DNA from: CAZGUG01 sp964529035 | GTDB lineage: Bacteria > Bacillota > Clostridia > Ch29 | NCBI GenBank assembly: GCA_964529035.1 | Contig: CAZGUG010000067.1 | Location: 1-9,291, forward strand | Reading direction: 5' to 3' | Length of the DNA stretch: 9,291 nucleotides | In this document: one piece after another, positions 1-5,900 of the stretch | Numbering within the stretch: position 1 is the first letter of the stretch | Layout of the letters: every line of letters begins with the position of its first letter | Translations under genes and position numbers: made by a program | Notes under the pieces: model-generated | What the model was told of the DNA's origin: nothing | The model's database searches: none | Seen by the model: the letters and a program-made list of their open reading frames with translations, nothing else

Positions 1-490
1 GGTCGTTGCATAAGGCGTCAAAGCGGTCAAGGATGGAGACAATGCGCTCTTGTTCGGATAGGGGTGGTAAGGGAATTTGAATATCTTTTAACGCTGGAAT
101 ACTTGAATGAACAACTTTGCTTTTTACTTTTCCTTTACTTTTTTGTGCCTGAGCGTCTGATGTTGAAAGAGCATAAGCAATATACTTTGGGTTTTGATTA
201 TGCTTCATAACTACAATATCACCACCTGCAAAGCACTTTTCATGCCCCATATAAGCACATGACTTAGCTATTTCTTCTACACTCTCACCAGTGATAGCAA
301 ACAATATATCTCCGTGCTCAAATGTCTTCGTGCCTTTTTGGGTATGCGATACACAGACATCAAACCAGATATTATAGGTTGTATAAATTTCTCCATAACG
401 AACACACGGAGTTCCATCTTCGGTAATCTCACTACGTTTTATCCCCGATCCCCTATACATATCTGTGGCAATTTCCCCCAGTTTAACCAT
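1..490 (-). CDS. hsdS: HsdS second half (TRD2), out of frame, 3' end cut by window
   Basis: This is the second target-recognition half of a type I restriction specificity subunit, which would read the second half of a bipartite DNA target. The frame is open from the tandem repeat down to position 2. From the ATG at 488-490 it gives 163 residues, beginning MVKLGEIATDMYRGSG and ending in IPLPPLSEQERIVSIL and DRFDALCND. That ending is the conserved distal helix region of HsdS and parallels PLPPLPVQRDIVRILDNF in the first half. Only a short C-terminus should be missing. The frame is -1 relative to the first half. Just upstream of the ATG is GAGG at 496-499 with 5-base spacing, and the stop of the first half lies 20 bases before the ATG, so coupled reinitiation is possible. 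Otherwise this is the dead tail of a frameshifted gene. HsdS identity is firm; independent translation is inference. Confidence 0.75.
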   Translation of the reverse strand, partial: MVKLGEIATDMYRGSGIKRSEITEDGTPCVRYGEIYTTYNIWFDVCVSHTQKGTKTFEHGDILFAITGESVEEIAKSCAYMGHEKCFAGGDIVVMKHNQNPKYIAYALSTSDAQAQKSKGKVKSKVVHSSIPALKDIQIPLPPLSEQERIVSILDRFDALCND

Positions 491-510
491 TGGTACCTCG
501 TCCCCAAAAG

Positions 511-1149
511 TCAGCAGCAAATCCCTATAATATCCATACTGTTTTTTCTCGCTGTAAGCTCTGCTGTAAGCTCTGCTGTAAGCTCTGCTGTAAGCTCTGT
601 GAAATTGTCCAGAATACGGACAATATCACGCTGCACAGGCAGCGGTGGGAGGGGTATAACAACTTTTTTCATTTTTCCTTTGGAAACGTTAAATCTTGTT
701 ACACCGCTAGCTGTGCGCTTAATCTGTTTCCTAATCATCTGTGAACGAAACAAGTACTTTGAAAAATCAGGTAGTAACAAATTATTGTCATTAAATCTAA
801 AGCCAAAACAAAAGCTGTTTAAATATAATTTTTCTTCGGTCTCTTTTGTTAAAACAGATGACATTCCGCATTCATCTGGTGTTTCTGATGAACCTGTAAA
901 AAGGATATCCCCGTATTTAACCGTATTTTGTTTTTCGTTATCTCCGATTTTAACTAAATCTTCAACTTCAATATCTATAGCTATATTGGAATACACGTTC
1001 ATATAGGTTATTAGCTTTGCATTGCCATTCGTAAAATCACCTTTGGATTTACCGCTAAGCCCACCATAAAGGTAACCCAGTTCACCGAGTGCCTTATACT
1101 CCACCCCATCCGGGCAAAGCTCCTGTATTAATTGTTCCAGCTTACTCAT
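511..1149 (-). CDS. hsdS: HsdS first half (TRD1 plus central repeat), truncated by frameshift
   Basis: This is the N-terminal half of a type I restriction-modification specificity subunit, which recognises DNA and recruits HsdM (and HsdR) to the target. The start MSKLEQLIQELCPDGVEYK is typical of Firmicutes type IC-like HsdS. A target-recognition domain follows (about residues 15-165), then the conserved PLPPLPVQRDIVRILDNF (about 166-183) and four ELTA units (185-200). After ARK the frame runs into an unrelated tail, NSMDIIGICC, and stops at 211-212 residues, about half the normal length. The expected continuation, KQYGYYRDLLLTFGDE, is present in the next frame. I chose ATG 1147-1149 because AAGGCGG at 1158-1164 lies 8 bases upstream; a GTG at 1156-1158 would overlap that site. 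It overlaps the rhuM stop by 8 bases. Truncated HsdS chains of this kind can be active as dimers in some systems (NgoAV, EcoDXXI), so it need not be dead. Confidence 0.85.
   Translation of the reverse strand: MSKLEQLIQELCPDGVEYKALGELGYLYGGLSGKSKGDFTNGNAKLITYMNVYSNIAIDIEVEDLVKIGDNEKQNTVKYGDILFTGSSETPDECGMSSVLTKETEEKLYLNSFCFGFRFNDNNLLLPDFSKYLFRSQMIRKQIKRTASGVTRFNVSKGKMKKVVIPLPPLPVQRDIVRILDNFTELTAELTAELTAELTARKNSMDIIGICC
541..547 (-). other. Frameshift point in hsdS: A6 run forming A_AAA_AAC
   Basis: Six A residues (T6 on the plus strand, 542-547) follow the ELTA array. The first-half frame reads GCG AGA AAA AAC AGT and soon stops at TGA 511-513. Adding one A, or slipping back by one base, gives AGA AAA followed by CAG TAT GGA, which enters the open frame of the second HsdS half. 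In the first-half phase the bases are exactly A_AAA_AAC, a canonical X_XXY_YYZ slippery heptamer. I see no convincing stimulatory hairpin just downstream and no strong upstream Shine-Dalgarno-like element. The loss of one A from an A7 ancestor is the simplest origin. Confidence 0.8.
550..597 (-). repeat. hsdS: 12-bp tandem array, 4 copies (ELTA spacer of HsdS)
   Basis: On the coding strand GAGCTTACAGCA is repeated three times, followed by a fourth copy differing only in its last base (GAGCTTACAGCG). Each unit encodes Glu-Leu-Thr-Ala, so the chain reads TELTAELTAELTAELTARK. This is the TAEL spacer repeat known from type IC HsdS proteins. In EcoR124I versus EcoR124/3, two versus three copies change the non-specific spacer between the two half-sites from 6 to 7 bases. 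Because the unit is 12 bp, slippage here keeps the reading frame and would change target spacing rather than destroy the gene. The near-identity of the copies suggests recent or ongoing slippage. Confidence 0.95.
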
Positions 1150-2155
1150 TTTTTTCACCGCCTTCTATGAGCCGCTTCACTTCCCGGTCAAAATCCGAAA
1201 CAATCCTTTGCGTCTTGTTATATTCGTCATATTCTGCTTCCGCTTTGGCAGCAGCGGATTGCCTTGATATTTTCCCTTTATCCCTTAAAATCTCGTACTT
1301 GCGGAAAGACAGAAATTCATTGATACTTGCGGCAAAATCCTCCATGGTGAATGTGTTCTCCCGTTCAATCAGATCCTCTATATAGTCAAAATAACCGCTG
1401 ACGGTTCTTTCCAGCTGCCTGATTTGCTTTTCGCTCAAATAATTCTTTGCGATGGTAACATCTGATTTTAGGATGCGTCCTTCCGGGGCATTTTTCCATG
1501 TGGTCAGCCCCATATTTCCCTTATTGCGGTCTGCCCTGGAATAAACGATTTCGGCAGCGGTTTGCCCGACAATTGCATAGTGGAATTTGTTTTGCACCAT
1601 AGCGTAAAACTCCTGTGTTATTGGAGAGTTTTTATCGTAATCAATACTGCACTCGGCAAAAATATCGGTGATTTGCTGCCAGATACGGCGCTCATTGGCA
1701 CGGATAGAGCGTACACGTTCTAGTAACTCTTTGAAATAATCCTTACCGAATGCAGTTTTTCCTTGCTTGAGCCTTTCATCGTCGAGGGCAAAACCTTTAG
1801 TCATATATTCTTTGAGTACACCGGTTGCCCAGATACGAAAATTGGTAGCCCTTTTTGAATTGACGCGATAACCAACAGAGATAATGGCATCCAGGTTATA
1901 AAACTTTTTTTTGCGCTGTACCTGCCTTGTACCCTCCTGCTGAACTACCGAGAATTCCTCGGTAGTTGCTGTTTCATCCAGTTCCTTCTCTGCATAGATA
2001 TTTTTTAGGTGCAGCGAAATGTTATCTGCTGTACAGCCAAAAAGCTCCGCCATTGCCTGTTGATTTAGCCAGATAGTTTCATCCTTAATAATCGCATCTA
2101 CAGTAACATCCTCCAATGCGGACCTATAGACTAAAAATGTAAATTCGTTCTTCAT
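1142..2155 (-). CDS. rhuM: RhuM family protein embedded in the type I RM operon
   Basis: This is a 337-residue RhuM-family (Virulence_RhuM) protein. The family is named after a Salmonella pathogenicity-island gene and its biochemical role is not established. It is often found between hsdM and hsdS in type I systems. The N-terminal part has a helix-turn-helix-like stretch (IWLNQQAMAELFGCTADNIS, 28-47). Family-typical FYNLDAIISVGYRVNS (85-100) and ATNFRIWATGVLKEY (103-117) follow. The central and C-terminal part is helical and charged, with a Lys/Glu-rich end. I see no Fic motif (HPFxxGNG), no signal peptide and no membrane segment. GAGG lies 7 bases before the ATG. The ATG overlaps the hsdM stop as ATGA and the gene's own stop overlaps the hsdS start, so it should be co-translated with the methylase. 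Proposed roles (accessory, regulator or toxin-like partner of the RM system) are inference. Confidence 0.88.
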   Translation of the reverse strand: MKNEFTFLVYRSALEDVTVDAIIKDETIWLNQQAMAELFGCTADNISLHLKNIYAEKELDETATTEEFSVVQQEGTRQVQRKKKFYNLDAIISVGYRVNSKRATNFRIWATGVLKEYMTKGFALDDERLKQGKTAFGKDYFKELLERVRSIRANERRIWQQITDIFAECSIDYDKNSPITQEFYAMVQNKFHYAIVGQTAAEIVYSRADRNKGNMGLTTWKNAPEGRILKSDVTIAKNYLSEKQIRQLERTVSGYFDYIEDLIERENTFTMEDFAASINEFLSFRKYEILRDKGKISRQSAAAKAEAEYDEYNKTQRIVSDFDREVKRLIEGGEKNE

Positions 2156-3720
2156 TCCCTCACCTCTATTTCCGCGATAATCTTATCAATTTCATCTCTT
2201 AGAACCTGTTCCCGGGCCACAATTTTCTCTATCTCGGCATTTAGGGCGACAATATCAAGCTTCTCCCTTGTGTCCTCCTGCTCCACATAGGTAGAAACCG
2301 AAAGGTTGTAATCCTGCTTGGCAATTTCACTGTTTGGCACAAGCCTTGCAAAATATTCTTTATCTTTCCTGTCAATAAACGCATTTAGAATCGTATCAGT
2401 GTTTTCCTGTGTCAGCTTATTGTTATTCGTAACCTTGACAAATTGTTTTGAAGCGTCAATGAACAGAGTGCTATTATCTGATTTAGACTTTTTCAGTACC
2501 ATAATGCAGGTAGCAATGCTGGTACCATAAAACAGGTTATCGGGCAGCTGAATCACGCAATCGATATAATTATTGTCAATGAGATATTGGCGAATTTTCT
2601 TTTCAGCGCCGCCGCGGTACATCACACCGGGGAAGCATACTATTGCGGCTGCACCGTTTGTCGCTAGCCAGGAAAGGCTGTGCATTATAAACGCAAGGTC
2701 TGCCTTGGACTTGGGAGCAAGCACCCCTGCTGGCGAATAGCGCGGATCGTTGATTAATATAAGATCACCGTCACCTTTCCATTTTATGGAATAGGGCGGA
2801 TTAGAAACTATGACCTCAAAGGGCTCATCATCCCAGTGCTGCGGATCGGTAAGGGTGTCGCCAAGGGCGATATCGAACTTGTCATAGTCGATATCATGGA
2901 GGAACATATTGATTCGACACAGATTGTAGGTGGTAATATTAATTTCCTGCCCAAAGAATCCCAGACGCACATTTTCTTTTCCAAGGATTTTGGCGGACTT
3001 CAATAACAATGAGCCGGAACCGCAGGCCGGGTCATAGACCTTGTTGACTTCATCTTTTCCCACTAATGCAAGGCGTGTTAGCAGTTCGGATACTTCCTGC
3101 GGTGTGAAGTACTCGCCGCCGCTCTTACCCGCGTTAGAGGCGTACATGCCCATCAGGAATTCATAGGCGTCACCAAAGGCATCGATTGTGTTATCCTTGT
3201 AATCTCCCAGTTTCATTTCAGCAACGGAATTCAAAAGCTTAACCAGCTTTTCATTGCGCTTTGTTACAGTGTTGCCCAGCTTGTTGCTGTTAACATCAAT
3301 ATCGTCAAACAAGCCTTTGAAATTATCTTCGCTTTCTGTTCCTTGCGCGGATGCTTCTATATTACTAAAAATCTGCTCCAATGTTTCATTGAGGTTTTCA
3401 TCATCCTTCGCTCGAGCGCGGACATTTTCAAAGAGTTCACTAGGCAAAACAAAAAAGCCTTTTGTCTTGACTAAATCCTCCCGCGCCTGCTCAGCTTCAT
3501 CGTCGGAAAGCTTTGCATAGTCAAATTCAGCATTACCTGCTTCCCATTCTCCAGAATTAATGTAAGCGGTAATATTTTCGGATATGTAGCGATAAAAAAG
3601 CATCCCAAGGACATATTGTTTGAAGTCCCAGCCGTCAACACTGCCTCTTAGATCATTTGCCATATTCCATATCATGCGGTGCAGTTCCGCGCGTTCCTGC
3701 TCTTTTCTGTTATTATCCAT
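2152..3720 (-). CDS. hsdM: Type I restriction-modification methyltransferase subunit HsdM
   Basis: This 522-residue adenine-N6 methyltransferase subunit forms the M2S1 modification complex with HsdS and marks host DNA. The N-terminal HsdM_N helical domain spans about 10-165 (IWNMANDLRGSVDGWDFKQY early on). The catalytic N6-Mtase domain carries SGGEYFTP (200-207), the S-adenosylmethionine-binding motif DPACGSGSLL (230-239), QEIN (258-261) and the catalytic motif NPPY (307-310). All key residues are intact and the length is normal for the family. The C-terminus (about 485-522) is a charged coiled-coil-like helix of the type that contacts HsdS. The start ATG 3718-3720 is preceded by AAAGGAAG and overlaps the xre stop by 8 bases; the stop overlaps rhuM as ATGA. 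The methylase appears functional even though the only hsdS seen is interrupted. Confidence 0.97.
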   Translation of the reverse strand: MDNNRKEQERAELHRMIWNMANDLRGSVDGWDFKQYVLGMLFYRYISENITAYINSGEWEAGNAEFDYAKLSDDEAEQAREDLVKTKGFFVLPSELFENVRARAKDDENLNETLEQIFSNIEASAQGTESEDNFKGLFDDIDVNSNKLGNTVTKRNEKLVKLLNSVAEMKLGDYKDNTIDAFGDAYEFLMGMYASNAGKSGGEYFTPQEVSELLTRLALVGKDEVNKVYDPACGSGSLLLKSAKILGKENVRLGFFGQEINITTYNLCRINMFLHDIDYDKFDIALGDTLTDPQHWDDEPFEVIVSNPPYSIKWKGDGDLILINDPRYSPAGVLAPKSKADLAFIMHSLSWLATNGAAAIVCFPGVMYRGGAEKKIRQYLIDNNYIDCVIQLPDNLFYGTSIATCIMVLKKSKSDNSTLFIDASKQFVKVTNNNKLTQENTDTILNAFIDRKDKEYFARLVPNSEIAKQDYNLSVSTYVEQEDTREKLDIVALNAEIEKIVAREQVLRDEIDKIIAEIEVRE

Positions 3721-3961
3721 TTTTCTGCTTCCTTTCTTCAGCTGTTGTACTCGGTATCAATTCCATAATATCTTCAAAACTGACACCGAGTGCCGAGCAA
3801 ACCTTTATTAGAACATCCATGCTGACGTTTTCATTTCTTGAAAGCTTTGATATTGACGATGGACTGATGCCAGCAGCCGCTTGCAAATCTTTCTTTTTCA
3901 TGTCGCGATCAATCAATAATTTCCAAAGCCTTTTATAGCTAACTGTCAATTGTTCTGCCAT
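3713..3961 (-). CDS. XRE/Cro-type HTH regulator heading the RM operon
   Basis: This is an 82-residue helix-turn-helix protein of the Cro/CI type. It is almost entirely one DNA-binding domain: YKRLWKLLIDRDMKKKDL (9-26), the recognition segment AAGISPSSISKLSRNENV (29-46), then the closing helix MDVLIKVCSALGVSFEDI (48-65) and a short polar tail. AGGTG lies 5 bases before the ATG. It is the first gene of the xre-hsdM-rhuM-hsdS transcript and overlaps hsdM by 8 bases. The likely role, by analogy with controller proteins of RM systems, is autorepression or timing of methylase expression. Inverted repeats at its promoter fit this, but binding is inference. Small regulators of this type also occur outside RM systems. 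Confidence 0.88.
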   Translation of the reverse strand: MAEQLTVSYKRLWKLLIDRDMKKKDLQAAAGISPSSISKLSRNENVSMDVLIKVCSALGVSFEDIMELIPSTTAEERKQKNG

Positions 3962-3980
3962 TTTTGCACCTCGCTAACAT

Positions 3981-3994
3981 AACATAAATATGTT
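3981..3994. promoter_or_regulatory. Candidate operator, 14-bp inverted repeat at the start site
   Basis: AACATAAATATGTT is a perfect 6-bp inverted repeat around a 2-base centre. It lies between the -10 box and the ribosome binding site of xre, over the predicted transcription start. A half-repeat (AACAT) lies directly beside it, at 3976-3980. Position and size fit an autoregulatory site for the XRE protein; binding is inferred. Confidence 0.4.
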
Positions 3995-3996
3995 TA

Positions 3997-4025
3997 ATTA
4001 TACCAATAGAACTTCATGAATACAA
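3997..4025 (-). promoter_or_regulatory. Promoter of the xre-hsdM-rhuM-hsdS operon
   Basis: On the minus strand, -35 TTGTAT (4020-4025) and -10 TATAAT (3997-4002) are separated by exactly 17 bases. The -10 is preceded by TGG, giving an extended -10 (TGnTATAAT). The start site should fall near 3990, leaving a leader of about 30 bases before the xre ATG. The -10 is a perfect consensus and the -35 matches at four of six positions. Confidence 0.75.
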
Positions 4026-4046
4026 TGTTATTCGTTAATAATTGTA
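4021..4046. promoter_or_regulatory. Candidate second operator, inverted repeat over the -35 box
   Basis: Arms TACAA (4021-4025) and TTGTA (4042-4046) continue as TTATT (4028-4032) and AATAA (4037-4041), with a 2-base bulge and a CGTT loop. It overlaps the -35 box of the RM operon promoter, so a bound protein could block or modulate transcription. It differs in sequence from the repeat at 3981-3994, which weakens the idea that one protein binds both. Confidence 0.25.
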
Positions 4047-4130
4047 TTTTTTCTTTGATTTAACAGCGTCGTTCACAGGTCACAAAGACTGCAAATCATT
4101 TCGGATAATCAAATTAAAAATAAATCCGTC

Positions 4131-4268
4131 TTATCTCTTTAACCTATGCGTTATCTGTTCTGGCAACTTAACTCCGCCTAATTTCATGCTCAATTTTTGC
4201 CCAGCGGTCAAAGCCACCCCTAAAAATCCAGTTTCTCCACCTCGTGTTTCAACATTTTTGGTCTTCAT
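4131..4268 (-). CDS. Unrecognised 45-codon reading frame in the island junction
   Basis: This frame is open from ATG 4266-4268 to TAA 4131-4133. It encodes a short basic, glycine-rich peptide beginning MKTKNVETRGGETGFLGVAL and ending LPEQITHRLKR. No Shine-Dalgarno sequence precedes the ATG, which lies only 10 bases after the rnpB terminator stem. I do not recognise the peptide. It looks more protein-like than the surrounding AT-rich spacer and could be the tail of a gene lost when the defence module arrived, a small protein, or chance. The rest of the gap between xre and rnpB holds the operon promoter, its inverted repeats and nothing else I can support. Confidence 0.2.
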   Translation of the reverse strand: MKTKNVETRGGETGFLGVALTAGQKLSMKLGGVKLPEQITHRLKR

Positions 4269-4277
4269 GGGTATAAC

Positions 4278-4303
4278 AAAAAAACACGCCGTATCGACGT
4301 GTT
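4278..4303 (-). terminator. Rho-independent terminator of rnpB
   Basis: The minus-strand RNA folds as ACACGTCG / CGGCGUGU, an 8-bp stem with one G-U pair and a 3-base AUA loop. Flanking A-U pairs extend it and a run of T residues follows. It sits 6 bases after the predicted end of the rnpB core and separates rnpB transcription from the RM operon. Confidence 0.85.
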
Positions 4304-4309
4304 TCATTT

Positions 4310-4667
4310 ATCAGCGACTAAGTCTATAAGCCGAGTTCTGTATTGGATGGTCATCTATCTAGGCCTGATGTTACCAGCAGGCTCAAGCAACCTACCACGG
4401 AACACGACGGGCCGCCGCTTTTTTCGTCCCTGCTTGGTCTTGCTCCAGGTGGGGTTTACAGAGCCGTGCAGTCGCCTGCACGCTGGTGAGCTCTTACCTC
4501 GCCTTTCCACCCTTGCCGTCCGCACAGCGGATGGCGGTATATTTCTGTTGCACTATCCTTGGAGTCGCCTCCACCGGGTATTACCCGGCACCTTCGCCCT
4601 ATGGAGCTCGGACTTTCCTCGTTGACCTTACATGGGCCAACGCGACCATCTGACTTACTCGCCTGAT
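4310..4667 (-). ncRNA. rnpB: RNase P RNA, type A
   Basis: This is the catalytic RNA of ribonuclease P, which removes 5' leaders from tRNA precursors. The universal core CR-I, GAGGAAAGTCCGAGCTCC, is at 4603-4620 and the CR-V partner, ACAGAACTCGGCTTATAG, at 4324-4341. Other recognisable core stretches are GGTGCCGGGTAATACCCGG, CAAGGGTGGAAAGGCGAGG and GGTAACAGCAGGCCTAGAT. Helix P1 is formed by GCGAGTAAGTC (4652-4662) and GACTTAGTCGC (4314-4324) with one mismatch, extended by ATCA/TGAT around a bulged G; this sets the ends used here. The layout is the ancestral type A, not the Bacillus type B. Mature ends may differ by several bases. Confidence 0.96.
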
Positions 4668-4693
4668 TTAGTTTTAGCCTTTCTGCAAATATT

Positions 4694-4723
4694 ATGTTAG
4701 CACAAATCCCTGCTTTATGTCAA
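4694..4723 (-). promoter_or_regulatory. rnpB promoter
   Basis: A perfect -35 TTGACA (4718-4723) is followed after 18 bases by -10 TAACAT (4694-4699), preceded by TGC as an extended -10. The start site should be near 4687, about 20 bases before helix P1. The -35 begins only 1 base after the RNase HI stop codon. Confidence 0.75.
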
Positions 4724-4724
4724 T

Positions 4725-5141
4725 CTATACTATCTGGCTGTCCTTACTGTCCATTCCATCGTTGGCAAGTTTATCGGCAAGCTTGTTGCCGTTCCTTCGT
4801 ATATGGCTTATCGAATAGCCGTGCAGCCTTTTAAGGTATGCCTTGGCTATTTCATGCAGCGGTTTTAAACTTTCGCTTTTTACCTGGTACTCACCCTTAA
4901 TCTGCTTTACCACCAGTTCGCTGTCCATGTATATGTCCACCCAGCCGGCCTGGAGGGATATTGCCTCTTCAAGCCCTCGTACCAGGGCATAGTACTCGGC
5001 AGCATTGTTTGTCTGGGTTCCTATATACCTGCTTATCTCCGCCACCGGGTTGTCAGCCTCGTCAAATATTGCAACGCCAATCCCCGCGTCACCGGGGTTT
5101 CCGCGGGAACCGCCGTCGGTATACATTTTTATTCTATTCAT
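4725..5141 (-). CDS. rnhA: Ribonuclease HI family protein
   Basis: This RNase H-fold protein should cut the RNA strand of RNA-DNA hybrids, acting in primer removal and R-loop clearance. It is 138 residues from the chosen ATG. Counted from the upstream in-frame GTG, the DEDD set is D13 in YTDGGSRGNPG, E53 in NNAAEYYAL, D77 in YMDSELVV and D127 in NKLADKLAND, so the active site is complete. It lacks the basic-protrusion insert of E. coli RNase HI and resembles the short Firmicutes/archaeal type. I prefer ATG 5139-5141 because GAGG at 5148-5151 is 6 bases upstream; the GTG at 5151-5153 would overlap that site. It overlaps the zinc-ribbon gene by 8 bases and appears to be the last protein gene of the operon. 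Confidence 0.9.
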   Translation of the reverse strand: MNRIKMYTDGGSRGNPGDAGIGVAIFDEADNPVAEISRYIGTQTNNAAEYYALVRGLEEAISLQAGWVDIYMDSELVVKQIKGEYQVKSESLKPLHEIAKAYLKRLHGYSISHIRRNGNKLADKLANDGMDSKDSQIV

Positions 5142-5862
5142 CGTTTTCCTCACTGTTCTTCTTATTATACAGTATCCTGCCGCAGGTTTCGCAGTTAATC
5201 AGCTCATCTTCCCTCAGCTTTTCGCTGTATACCACCGATACTTCCATATGGCAGCCGGCACATTTACCGTCTGTTATCTCCACCACCGCCGTATCGTTTC
5301 CCAGCCTGACCCTTTCGTACCTGTCCAGAACCCTTTTGTCAATCTTTTTTACCAGTTTTTCCCGCTGCTCTGTTAATTCTTCGTATTCCAAACCTGCATC
5401 CAATTCGCCCTTATTATATTTTTCCTTGAGTCCGTCAAAGGTATTCTTGTACTTTTTGAGCTTTGACCTGCTGGTTTTGACCTGCCGCTCAAGGTTTTTT
5501 CTGCGGTCCTGGATATCCCTGTAATCGATTTCCAGCGTTTCTATACCCTTTTGCATTTCGTCCAGGTTCTTCTGCATGCCCTCCAGCTGCTTCACGCTGG
5601 ATACCGCTCCGCTGTACAGCTTTTCTTCGGTTTTTTGTATACCGAACTTAAGCTCTTCCACCTTGACCCTGTTGCTTTTTGAAGATTTAACGGCTTCCTT
5701 CAGCGCCCTATCATTCTTTTCAAACAGGTCCTTTTCCTTGTCAAATTTTGTTTTCAGCTGCTTCAGCTTTGTTTTGTTCGTGTATACTGCAAGCTGTCTT
5801 TCCAGCTCGCCTATACGACTGTCCAGTCTTTGTAGGTCCCACAACAAATCCATTTGTCTCAT
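5134..5862 (-). CDS. Coiled-coil protein with C4-type zinc ribbon
   Basis: This 242-residue protein belongs to the C4-type zinc-ribbon (zf-RING_7) family. Residues 1-185 are almost wholly charged heptad-like helix, predicted to form a long antiparallel coiled-coil hairpin. The C-terminal domain carries CxxC at 201-204 (KCAGCHMEV) and CxxC at 224-227 (NCETCGRILY), which should bind one zinc ion. The best-studied relative, Helicobacter HP0958, has been linked to flagellar regulation and RNA binding. In Clostridia this gene commonly follows the NIF3-like gene and its function there is unknown. GAGGAG lies 9 bases before the ATG. It overlaps rnhA by 8 bases and follows the NIF3-like gene after 38 bases. 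The family call is firm; the role is open. Confidence 0.9.
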   Translation of the reverse strand: MRQMDLLWDLQRLDSRIGELERQLAVYTNKTKLKQLKTKFDKEKDLFEKNDRALKEAVKSSKSNRVKVEELKFGIQKTEEKLYSGAVSSVKQLEGMQKNLDEMQKGIETLEIDYRDIQDRRKNLERQVKTSRSKLKKYKNTFDGLKEKYNKGELDAGLEYEELTEQREKLVKKIDKRVLDRYERVRLGNDTAVVEITDGKCAGCHMEVSVVYSEKLREDELINCETCGRILYNKKNSEENDE

Positions 5863-5900
5863 AACTTACATCTCCTCTCCAGAACCTGGAATACGGAAAT

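Noticed and set aside
550..597. Possible CRISPR-like repeat array
   Set aside because: The units are 12 bp, contiguous without spacers, and encode an in-frame ELTA repeat inside hsdS.
314..1006. 230-codon plus-strand reading frame over hsdS
   Set aside because: It is antisense to both HsdS halves, which have clear family motifs, and its translation is low-quality with the repeat read as AVSS units.
1142..2155. RhuM as a Fic/AMP-transferase
   Set aside because: Some related proteins are labelled Fic-like, but no HPFxxGNG motif is present.
4042..4625. Two plus-strand reading frames running through the junction and rnpB
   Set aside because: They overlap the conserved RNase P RNA and terminator on the other strand and have no ribosome binding sites.
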